Source: Thalassobacterium maritimum (lineage in GTDB: Bacteria; Verrucomicrobiota; Verrucomicrobiia; Opitutales; Coraliomargaritaceae). Taken from it: DNA of 64,000 bases. Shown piece after piece: positions 1 to 7,482 of this stretch (positions are counted from its first letter, which is position 1; the number at the start of each line of letters is the position of its first letter). The notes beneath the pieces were generated by a model. It saw only the letters and a list, made by a program, of their open reading frames with translations. It did not search any database and had not been told where the DNA came from. Position numbers and translations under genes: made by a program. The DNA lies in the NCBI RefSeq assembly GCF_031127805.1, contig NZ_JARXHW010000029.1, forward strand, positions 1 to 64,000, written 5' to 3'.

Positions 1-58
1 GCGCCCGGTCTTGTCGGCGCAAGCGCCTCGGAACAAGTCTCGTCTATCCCGCCATTTG

Positions 59-92
59 GCGGCGAATCTCTTTGGAGGTTCGCCGCTTTTTT
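59..92 (+). terminator. Rho-independent terminator of a gene left of the window
   Basis: An 8-bp perfect stem GCGGCGAA/TTCGCCGC with a 12-nt loop is followed directly by six T residues. It points rightward, so it ends a plus-strand transcript that begins outside the window. The first 58 bases show no recognisable gene end. Confidence 0.85.
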
Positions 93-167
93 GTGCGACC
101 TTTTTGTGCGACCACTTGGCACAACAGCTATGCCCGACAACTTAATATACTGATTGCTAGAACGCTC

Positions 168-1058
168 TCAGCCTAAGGAGCCTCGCCTTCGAAACTGCAA
201 AGGTGTCATCTGGGTTCGTTTTTTAAACCAGCTATTAAAGTGAGCCGGCGAGGAAAAGCCCAATGAATAGGCGATCGCCTTCATGCTATCATGATCCACT
301 AAAAGTGCATCTTGTGCAGTCTGCAATTTACGCGCATCAATATGCTGAAAGACCGTGCGCGCTGTCTCGGCCACCATCAAGCGCTCGAGATGTGTCAGGC
401 TTAAAGAGACTTGCTTGGCGATGCTAGCACTAGTTACGGACTTCCCTAAGTCAGGAACTTCAGCTGCATTGATAATTTCCAAAGCTTGCGCCACCTGTGG
501 CGCGCCTTCGTTCATTGCGTAAGGATGCACGCCCTTTGCATGTAGGACAGCCGTAAGCTCCAACAAAAAAGAACGTAGTGCATTTTGCGTAAGCATATAC
601 TCACGCATGTCTAAAACTTGCTGCGAGCGAAGAAAGCCCGCAGCCACATGACGCTCCATTAGCGGGAGCACTTTCCGCGCCTCCGTTTCAAGCCCTGGTG
701 CGTCCGCCGCGTCAAAGATCAAAGGCAGTCCCGCATCGTAGAGCGCTTGCCCCGTAGGCAATTGAAAACGATAAACGATCGAGAGTAGCTCGCAATCCGA
801 ACTAAATTGCTGCCGCCGTTGCCCTTGCTTAAAAATGAGCCACTGCCCCGGCTTCGCCAGTTGCTCGGCCTGGGTGTCGGTCCCCACCTTTGCCCAGCCT
901 TTGATGACGAGTGCCGCACTTTGAAAGTGATAATCCATCAGGTCGATCGCTTGCGGTAAATTCCCCTGCTGCTGATAAGCCCAAAGCAACTGTATACGCA
1001 GACTACTCCACTGCTCTAGCCTGTATTCGGGATAAGGGTTGAATTTAGAAATGTTCAC
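168..1058 (-). CDS. AraC-family transcriptional regulator
   Basis: The C-terminal ~100 residues form the AraC double helix-turn-helix, with the typical second-helix signature around 'SMKAIAYSLGFSSPAHFNSWFKKRTQMTP'-like residues (key residues A, LGF, S, HF, FKK, P). The N-terminal ~190 residues are an effector domain I cannot assign. The frame is open back to an ATG at 1157, but that start would overlap the divergent gene at 1134 by 24 bases. A GTG at 1058 gives a 296-residue protein of normal family length, so I prefer it; neither start has a clear Shine-Dalgarno site. It faces the FAD oxidoreductase gene across a short shared promoter region, so regulation of that gene is the simplest inference. 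The ligand is unknown. Confidence 0.85.
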   Translation of the reverse strand: MNISKFNPYPEYRLEQWSSLRIQLLWAYQQQGNLPQAIDLMDYHFQSAALVIKGWAKVGTDTQAEQLAKPGQWLIFKQGQRRQQFSSDCELLSIVYRFQLPTGQALYDAGLPLIFDAADAPGLETEARKVLPLMERHVAAGFLRSQQVLDMREYMLTQNALRSFLLELTAVLHAKGVHPYAMNEGAPQVAQALEIINAAEVPDLGKSVTSASIAKQVSLSLTHLERLMVAETARTVFQHIDARKLQTAQDALLVDHDSMKAIAYSLGFSSPAHFNSWFKKRTQMTPLQFRRRGSLG

Positions 1059-1133
1059 AATTTGATATAAAATGTGTAATATTAGATAGGCTGTCCATTT
1101 GATTTTTGAAGGGCGACAGTCAATCCTGCTGGA

Positions 1134-3017
1134 ATGAATTCTCGACTCGATTCCCAAGAACTTAAGACAGATGTATGCGTCGTTGGTGGCGGCATGACCG
1201 GATTGATCGCTGCGGTCGCTGCAGCGAGGCGTGGCGCTAAAGTCGTGCTAATCCACGATCGACCGGTCTTGGGAGGCAATGCTTCCTCCGAAGTGCGCAT
1301 GTGGATTTGCGGCGCTCACGGTCATCACCGCAAAGAGACCGGCATCTTGGAAGAAATTCAATTGCTTAACCTCAAGCGCAACCCCGATGGCAACTATTCC
1401 ACCTGGGACTCGGTGCTGCTAGAATTTGCAAAGATGACGCCGGGGCTAACAACCTTACTTAATTGCACCTGTAATGATTTAACGATGGAGGGCGATCGCA
1501 TCACCGGCGTCAACGCGTGGCAATTGACCACTCAGACTTGGCACAGCATATCAGCCGATTTATTTATCGATTGCTCCGGCGATTCAATTCTAGCTCCCTT
1601 ATCGGGCGCTGAAGTGCGCTGGGGGCGCGAGAGTCGCGAAGAAACTGGTGAGCCCATAGCCCCCTTGAAGTCGGATCTAAAGACGATGGGCAATACCATC
1701 CTGCTGCAGTTGGAAGAAACGAGCGAGCCGCAAGACTTCACACCGCCTGAATGGGCCTATGTCTTTGATGAAGAATCCAACCTCCCCTCACGCGTGGCAA
1801 GTGGATTTGGCCACAATTTCTGGTGGTTGGAAATCGGAGGTCTGAAAAATACGATTACTGACTCAGAAGACATCTACGACGAGCTGGTTAAAGCAGCATG
1901 GGGCATTTGGGATTACATGAAAAATCGCGGACCGCAGGCAGAGAAGCTACGTAACTGGCGCTTATGCTGGCTTGGATCGCTTCCGGGCAAACGAGAGAAC
2001 CGTCGCTATATGGGCCCACACATTCTCACGCAAATGGATGTCGAATCAGAAGGTAAATTTGACGACATCGTCGCATACGGCGGCTGGAGTATGGACGATC
2101 ATCACCCAGCCGGATTGTATTATCCTGGTAGCGCAACCATCTTCCACCCGGCCCCTTCGCCTTACGGAATTCCATTCCGCTGCTTGTATTCAAATAACAT
2201 TACAAATCTTTTCTGCGCAGGACGGAATATTTCAGCCACACATGCCGCCTTATCTTCCACCCGTGTCATGGGCACTTGCTCGCTATTGGGGCAAGCTGTA
2301 GGCACTGCAGCTGCACTCTGCGTGGAACAGCAATGTTTACCAGCAGAGATGAGCAGTCAAAAAATACAAACACTACAAGCACGTCTAATGGAAGACGATT
2401 GCTGGTTGCCAGGCAAGACTCGTCCACTAAGTAAGCTCATGCAAGCGGCACAAGTCAGTGGCTCCAACGGCGAAGCGATAGACGCCCTACTCGACGGCCA
2501 CGAGCGAGAAACCGACAAAATGCCACACACTTGGACGGCCCCCATCGGAACATCCATCGAGCTGAAATGGGAATCACCCCAGCAAGTGGAATGCCTGCGC
2601 CTAATCTTCGACAGCAACTTAAATGATGATAAGCGCATGCCTTGTCGCTACGGATTGAACGATAAAGCCATGCAGGTGCCTGCGACAATGGTGCGTTCTT
2701 TCACGGTAGAAATCCAATCAGAACAAGGTGACTGGGTGGAACTGACTACAGTTAAAGACAACCGACGCCGACTCTACATCTTACCTGTGGAACAAAGCGT
2801 AACGGCCATTCGCTGGACGGGCCAAAGCACCTGGGGCGCCAGCGAGTTGCGCGTCTACAGCCTAGAAGCTTCCGCCACAGCAATACCGCTTTCGAAAAAT
2901 CCTCCCGCTGGCAAGCGCTGGGCCGATATCATTGCCGAAATGCCCGCCGAAGATCTCGCCGAACCCGATCACGGCCTAGAGCATAAAGGCCACGGCTCAT
3001 CGAGAGTGGGCGCATAG
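1134..3017 (+). CDS. FAD-dependent oxidoreductase (FAD_oxidored type) with C-terminal beta-sandwich
   Basis: A dinucleotide-binding motif lies at residues ~13-20 (VCVVGGGMTG), followed by the block 'DRPVLGGNASSEVRM' typical of the PF12831 FAD_oxidored family. A second conserved FAD block (FCAGRNISATHAALSSTRVM) is at ~365-385. Residues ~480-595 look like a galactose-binding or F5/8C-like beta-sandwich, an addition seen in PVC-phylum members. The substrate is unknown; these proteins often sit in polysaccharide-use loci. No signal peptide is visible, so it should act in the cytoplasm. It is clearly paralogous to the protein at 7483-9417. Its promoter region is shared with the AraC gene. Function beyond redox chemistry on a carbohydrate-like compound would be a guess. 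Confidence 0.85.
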   Translation: MNSRLDSQELKTDVCVVGGGMTGLIAAVAAARRGAKVVLIHDRPVLGGNASSEVRMWICGAHGHHRKETGILEEIQLLNLKRNPDGNYSTWDSVLLEFAKMTPGLTTLLNCTCNDLTMEGDRITGVNAWQLTTQTWHSISADLFIDCSGDSILAPLSGAEVRWGRESREETGEPIAPLKSDLKTMGNTILLQLEETSEPQDFTPPEWAYVFDEESNLPSRVASGFGHNFWWLEIGGLKNTITDSEDIYDELVKAAWGIWDYMKNRGPQAEKLRNWRLCWLGSLPGKRENRRYMGPHILTQMDVESEGKFDDIVAYGGWSMDDHHPAGLYYPGSATIFHPAPSPYGIPFRCLYSNNITNLFCAGRNISATHAALSSTRVMGTCSLLGQAVGTAAALCVEQQCLPAEMSSQKIQTLQARLMEDDCWLPGKTRPLSKLMQAAQVSGSNGEAIDALLDGHERETDKMPHTWTAPIGTSIELKWESPQQVECLRLIFDSNLNDDKRMPCRYGLNDKAMQVPATMVRSFTVEIQSEQGDWVELTTVKDNRRRLYILPVEQSVTAIRWTGQSTWGASELRVYSLEASATAIPLSKNPPAGKRWADIIAEMPAEDLAEPDHGLEHKGHGSSRVGA

Positions 3018-3265
3018 TATCATCGAAATGTGCGCGGGTGACGAATCGCAAGAAACAAGGCAACCCCCATCCGGGCAGATTATGATCATGCCATAGGCAT
3101 CCGCCAACTCATCTACTTTCGCAGCTTGGTTCCAGCCTGCATGTGAGCCACCGGCTCCATGCAGTAGATCAGTAACAGGGAAAGATTGATCTCCGTCAGA
3201 ATACGCATCTGGAAAATAATCGTCGCAGGAATCGACTTCCCCGAATTAAAGGCAAAGGAACCCGC
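3018..3265 (-). pseudogene. Decayed esterase (Esterase D / PF00756-like) fragment
   Basis: On the minus strand one frame reads FPV-x-DLLHGAGGSHAGWN, then ELADAYGMIIICPDGG. These are the hallmark oxyanion-hole and following segments of PF00756 esterases. The preceding N-terminal part (AGSFAFNSGKSIPATIIF) is in a different frame, so a 1-nt frameshift lies near 3209. The similarity stops after the PDGG motif, before any nucleophile serine, and no intact start is present. It lies between two convergent genes. I read it as a truncated, frameshifted remnant of a carbohydrate esterase that once belonged to this glycan locus. Confidence 0.75.
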
Positions 3266-3301
3266 ACAGCATTAAGCTCTGTTCTGAGAACCGGGCTTCG
3301 A

Positions 3302-5335
3302 CTAATCCACCGTGCCGTCGTCCTCAGCATCGCGCTGAATGGTCGACAGGCGGGCAAACATCGCCTTCAAATCAAAATAGCCGCCGATCAGGAACCAAAT
3401 TGTGGTGAGGGTCCCCGTCACCCCGGTCAGGATGAGATTAATGAGCCACCAATTCGCCCACCAACGATCCGGCCATTTGTAAAAGAGTTGCCAGACACAA
3501 ATACTGATGAAGCTGAAGAAAAAGAAGGCGACCCAGCCTAATTTTAAATAGTAAATAATGCGGTCGCCGCGTGTGAATTCAGCGCCGGGCAAGAGTCCGC
3601 GCCAACCGGTTTGCACGGGTGCAAAGTGGTCGGCCCCCTCGGGAGCCTTCACCTGATAGGCGCCGCGATGGAGTAGTTTGTCCATGTCTAGTTGTGGGTC
3701 CGGCGAGAGCAGGCTCACGACCACGTAGGTAAGCGTCGCAGAGAGTGAGGCGATGAAGGCCATGTGCACTCCATTCAACCAGAACTTTTCTGGCAGTGCC
3801 TGTATCCACTCGCTGGCGGGAAAAGCATTCTGCAAAGCCGGCACGGCATTGGGCCAGATAATGTTAATCGTGAGAATGCCACCGACCGCGAGAAAGGATC
3901 CTACAATCATGGAGGCCCATGCCCCGGATGTGGTCCCGCGTTTCCAGTAGAGCCCACCGATCAGAACCGCTCCCGCGCCACCGGTAAAGATCGCTCCTGT
4001 GGCTTGGAAATACATGAGTATATACTCCTTGAGCGGAAAGATCATGCTAAAACACCAGGTAAAAGCCGCCACTCCGAAAATCGACCAGCGCAACCAACGC
4101 AAGTGAGTTTCTGGAGTCAATCGATCCTCGTGCCCGCGCAGTTGGCGAATCGGAAATAATACGTCTTGCACGAAAATACTCCCCCATGAGTGGAGGTACG
4201 TCGTATCTGTGCCCAATGAAGCCATGATCATAACAACGGCCAACAGGCCCATCACCCCGATCGGCAGGATCTGCGACATGGCAACCGTCGTGGTCATTTG
4301 CTTGGCCATTTGAGGATCTCCAATGGCATCCAAAGTCGCCTGCGTGGCTTGGGTGGCCGCTTCATGCACCGGAGCGTTCATCAGCACATAGGCGCAAATG
4401 GCTGCAAGCGGAATCAGCAAATAGGTAACCCCACTGCGAAACTGAGCGAGAATGCCTGCCATCTTTGCTTCGTGTGGACTGGTGGCAGAGGCATTGTAGC
4501 CCTGACTCCCCTGCCAGACCATATAGTTATAGACCGTGAGGAACATTAGAATCAAAAAGAATAAGGGGTTGAAGTCTGGCAGCGATCCGGTATCGAAGGG
4601 GTTTAATTTCGACGCCCCTGGCGGTGCCTGCATCAGAGTCTCCACAATAGTGCTCCACGGGAACATGTAGAGCATCACTCCCAGCAGCACAAGAAAGGCG
4701 ATATTACTGATCTGCCCCTGAATAAAATCTGTGACCATCACCGAGATCTGGCCTCCGCTCAAAGTCACAAATAAGGCCGAAATCAAAATCACAGCCATCA
4801 CCACGCCGAGGGTGAGATTCAGCTCAATCCCCGTGCCTGGCAGCGTCCACATGTGCACGGGCAAACCTAAGAAATAGATAAAAAACCGAGCCGTCACGGC
4901 GGGAAAGATCCCGTAATTCAAGACACCGCTAACCCAGCACAGTGCCCCGGAAAAGACGCGAAAGCGGCGACTGTAGCGCATCTCTAAAAACTGAGCTAAA
5001 GTCATCGCCCGTGTCTCGCGGTAACGATAGATGATCCAGCCAGAGAGTGCCATCAGCAAGCCGAGCGGTGCCAACATTTGCCCCCAGAACAAGGCTGTGA
5101 AGCCCGCCTGATAAAACTTTTCCCAAGTCGCTACGATTGAAATAGCTCCCATACCTGCCGAGCCTGAAGCGACCGTCAACAGGTAGCGACCGGCACAACG
5201 ATTTGCCGACAGGAAGTCCGCCACACTTCGCGTATAACGCTGCGAGTAGATGGCAAAACCGATTATAACCGCGAGAATGACTCCGATAATGCCGAGGTCC
5301 ACTGGATGGAGGTTGGAGAGAGCTAGTGGGAACAT
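3302..5335 (-). CDS. Sodium:solute symporter (SSS family)
   Basis: This is a 677-residue polytopic membrane protein with about 14 hydrophobic segments. It carries SSS-family features: an N-terminal 'SVADFLSANR' block after the first helix, 'YRYRETRAMTLAQFLEMRYS' in the early loop, and 'WGSIFVQDV' in the central region. A hydrophilic segment (~545-600) precedes the last two helices. It should couple sodium entry to uptake of a sugar or related solute across the inner membrane. It is highly similar along its whole length to the symporter at 45052-47088. It is the last gene of the probable minus-strand glycan operon, 92 bases after the Gfo/Idh gene. The solute cannot be read from the sequence; a monosaccharide released by the neighbouring hydrolases is the natural inference. 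Confidence 0.93.
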   Translation of the reverse strand: MFPLALSNLHPVDLGIIGVILAVIIGFAIYSQRYTRSVADFLSANRCAGRYLLTVASGSAGMGAISIVATWEKFYQAGFTALFWGQMLAPLGLLMALSGWIIYRYRETRAMTLAQFLEMRYSRRFRVFSGALCWVSGVLNYGIFPAVTARFFIYFLGLPVHMWTLPGTGIELNLTLGVVMAVILISALFVTLSGGQISVMVTDFIQGQISNIAFLVLLGVMLYMFPWSTIVETLMQAPPGASKLNPFDTGSLPDFNPLFFLILMFLTVYNYMVWQGSQGYNASATSPHEAKMAGILAQFRSGVTYLLIPLAAICAYVLMNAPVHEAATQATQATLDAIGDPQMAKQMTTTVAMSQILPIGVMGLLAVVMIMASLGTDTTYLHSWGSIFVQDVLFPIRQLRGHEDRLTPETHLRWLRWSIFGVAAFTWCFSMIFPLKEYILMYFQATGAIFTGGAGAVLIGGLYWKRGTTSGAWASMIVGSFLAVGGILTINIIWPNAVPALQNAFPASEWIQALPEKFWLNGVHMAFIASLSATLTYVVVSLLSPDPQLDMDKLLHRGAYQVKAPEGADHFAPVQTGWRGLLPGAEFTRGDRIIYYLKLGWVAFFFFSFISICVWQLFYKWPDRWWANWWLINLILTGVTGTLTTIWFLIGGYFDLKAMFARLSTIQRDAEDDGTVD

Positions 5336-5392
5336 GGTGTTTGTTTAAATCGCTTACAATTGAGCGCGTAGTGAATAAAATAGAAGATGTTG

Positions 5393-5408
5393 GCGAGGGG
5401 CCCCTCGC
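5393..5408. repeat. Perfect 16-bp palindrome between Gfo/Idh and symporter genes
   Basis: GCGAGGGGCCCCTCGC is a perfect, loopless, all-G/C-rich palindrome in an otherwise A/T-rich 92-base gap. In mRNA it could form an intercistronic hairpin, and in DNA a regulator site. Both readings are inference. Confidence 0.5.
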
Positions 5409-5427
5409 ATAGAACCCTGCATCAGCG

Positions 5428-6615
5428 CTAAGGCTGTGACGAGGCAGCAAAATGGTCTGCCAGCTCCTGCGACAATGGCGGAACCTCGACGGGGCGAGAT
5501 CCATTACGTAAGGACTCCGTCGCCTTGCAACCAGCGGCCACACTATAGCGAGCCGACACTGGTGAGGTAATGGTGGGACCGCCCTCATCACGCAGACAGC
5601 GAATGAACTCGGCAATGATCTTGGGGTCTGCCCCACCATGCGAGCCCGCTTCCTCAGGAATCACGAACTCGGCATCGCCCTCTGCTTGGTAGTTGTGGCG
5701 CTTGTTCCACAGCTTAACCACGCAGTCTCCCGACATGTCTCCAAAATTCTCAATGCGCCCCTCGGTACCAATGATGGTGTAATTGCGCCAAGCATCTGGC
5801 GTGTAATGACATTGCTGATACGTCGCAAGAACGCCATTGTCCAAGCGCATCAACATCATATTGATGTCCTCAACATCAATCACAGGATTCAGCCCTTTCT
5901 GTGATAGAGGAGGCCAGTTTTCCATATGCCAGTATGCATCGCCCTTTTCCTCAGGTGCATGCCGATCAGTGATCTGATCATACAGAGACAAGTCACCCAT
6001 GGCGGTGATGGTTTGCGTATAGCCGCCACAGAGCCAATGCAAAATATCGATATCATGTGCCCCTTTTTGCAACAGTAGGCTCGTCGTCCGACGGCGCTCG
6101 GCGTGCCAGTCTTTAAAATAGGCATCACCACCATACGAAATGAAATGTCGACACCAGGCGGTCTTGACCTGGCCGATCGCACCAGAGTCGATCAACTCTT
6201 TCATCTTCCGCATGACTGCGAAGTGGCGCAAATTGTGGCCGACGTAGAGTTTGACCTTGTTGGCGCGCGCAGTCTCAAGGATTCGGTCGCAGCCCTCGAT
6301 TGTGATCGCCATGGGCTTCTCCAAGTAGACGCTCTTGCCTGCCTCCAGAGCATCGATGGCTTGCGCCTCGTGCATATCATCAGGCGTGGAAATCATCACA
6401 GCATCGATATCGGGTCGAGCGAGCAATTCGTGATAATCCAGAGTCAGGTCGATGTCGTGCCCTAAGGTTTCCTGAAAGGTTTTCAGCGCCGCCGCATCGG
6501 TATCGGCGGCGGCGGTCAGGTATACATGGTTTTCAGGCTGATGTATATATTGAGCAAACGCACCGCGCCTACCCGCGCCGATCAAGCCGAGTCTCAATTC
6601 TTTTGGGTCATTCAT
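5428..6615 (-). CDS. Gfo/Idh/MocA-family NAD(P)-dependent oxidoreductase
   Basis: The protein has 395 residues. An N-terminal Rossmann fold (LGLIGAGRRG at ~9-18) is followed by the family's EKP motif (SVYLEKPMA, ~93-101), whose lysine is catalytic. The C-terminal alpha/beta domain includes 'KGAHDIDILHWL' (~195-206), where D and H are typical catalytic positions. It probably oxidises a sugar, sugar acid or glycoside; some relatives are NAD-dependent glycosidases (GH109 and others), which cannot be told apart here. Its ATG overlaps the stop of the CBM9-like lipoprotein gene (TAATG), so the two are translationally coupled. No signal peptide is visible. Confidence 0.92.
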   Translation of the reverse strand: MNDPKELRLGLIGAGRRGAFAQYIHQPENHVYLTAAADTDAAALKTFQETLGHDIDLTLDYHELLARPDIDAVMISTPDDMHEAQAIDALEAGKSVYLEKPMAITIEGCDRILETARANKVKLYVGHNLRHFAVMRKMKELIDSGAIGQVKTAWCRHFISYGGDAYFKDWHAERRRTTSLLLQKGAHDIDILHWLCGGYTQTITAMGDLSLYDQITDRHAPEEKGDAYWHMENWPPLSQKGLNPVIDVEDINMMLMRLDNGVLATYQQCHYTPDAWRNYTIIGTEGRIENFGDMSGDCVVKLWNKRHNYQAEGDAEFVIPEEAGSHGGADPKIIAEFIRCLRDEGGPTITSPVSARYSVAAGCKATESLRNGSRPVEVPPLSQELADHFAASSQP

Positions 6616-7481
6616 TATAATTTCTTCTGGTTAGCCGAGGATGGCCTTGGAGTTGTGCCCACGCCATTCGACGGATCTTGAAATAGCAGGATTCCGTAGT
6701 GGTCGTGGTCGTGGAAAGCGGTGCGCGGGAGTCGTGGCGCGGAGGACAGTTCGGGAGCAGGCAAAATACGCGCATAATTGTAGCGGGCAGCCAACACACG
6801 GTATCCGGACCGAGGATCGAATGCGTGGCCTTGCACGGTGAGCTCCCGTAGCGGAATGGCAATTTCCACCGTCCAGCCTTGATCCTGATCGCTCCACTCA
6901 TTCAGCGTGCCCTCGACCCTGGCCCCGGTCTCAAGCGCTAGCTGATAATCAAAATTACTGGGTAAGCCAGCACGGCCACGACTGGGAAAGAAGAATGCGC
7001 TGTGGCGACTGCGCGGAGTCGCGTGGAATTCCCAATACCATGATGCGCCGACAGGTTTTAGGAAAAGTTCCGCAACATCGCCGGTCCTTTGCTGCTGCAG
7101 TTGGTCCGCATCGCCCTCTTCAATCACATCTGAATCTTGAAATTCAAATGCGGCATAGAGGCACTCAGCGTCCCAAGCCAGCCGCACAGTACCAGCTTCA
7201 GTCGGCGGCCTGGCGGCTGGACTGTCAGCGAGGGAAAAGCTAAGTGGGTAAGCCTGCGCGTGCGCCCAAACCGATTCTTGCAGCTGACCATCCATTCTCA
7301 TGCTTTCACTGGTCCAATACGCGAGCAGTGTAGGCGGCACAGGCACAGGCACCGAGGCGATGTCTGCAGTGTGACAACCTCCAAGCGTCAACAGCACAGG
7401 CGCCGCCCACAGCAGCAAAACGCGATGGAGCGCGCCATCGGCAAAGGGGCTTCTAACAGACTGCTTACTTGCTTCGCCCAT
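6615..7481 (-). CDS. CBM9-like domain lipoprotein
   Basis: I start the gene at the ATG at 7481, two bases after the stop of the upstream FAD gene; the frame is open further but overlaps that gene. The 288-residue product begins with a charged region, then a hydrophobic stretch ending in LLTLGGC, a plausible lipobox with cysteine near residue 36. The rest resembles the carbohydrate-binding module 9-like beta-sandwich: 'MDGQLQESVWAHA', 'VRLAWDAECLYAAFEFQDSD', 'DVAELFLKP', 'YWEFHATP' and 'WTVEIAIPLREL'. It is probably a surface or periplasmic glycan-binding lipoprotein. The same domain type opens the 980-residue protein at 10816-13758 and forms the protein at 47114-47818. Confidence 0.8.
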   Translation of the reverse strand: MGEASKQSVRSPFADGALHRVLLLWAAPVLLTLGGCHTADIASVPVPVPPTLLAYWTSESMRMDGQLQESVWAHAQAYPLSFSLADSPAARPPTEAGTVRLAWDAECLYAAFEFQDSDVIEEGDADQLQQQRTGDVAELFLKPVGASWYWEFHATPRSRHSAFFFPSRGRAGLPSNFDYQLALETGARVEGTLNEWSDQDQGWTVEIAIPLRELTVQGHAFDPRSGYRVLAARYNYARILPAPELSSAPRLPRTAFHDHDHYGILLFQDPSNGVGTTPRPSSANQKKL

Positions 7482-7482
7482 T

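Noticed and set aside
1..54. Possible tRNA or tmRNA 3' end ending in CCA
   Set aside because: The bases before CCA do not give a proper T arm or loop, and the 5' half would be outside the window.
6103..6465. Long plus-strand frame opposite the Gfo/Idh gene, and similar antisense frames in most genes
   Set aside because: They mirror high-confidence genes on the other strand and lack any recognisable motif.
5428..6615. Gfo/Idh protein as a GH109-type alpha-N-acetylgalactosaminidase
   Set aside because: The EKP and fold motifs are common to the whole superfamily, and nothing specific to GH109 was seen.
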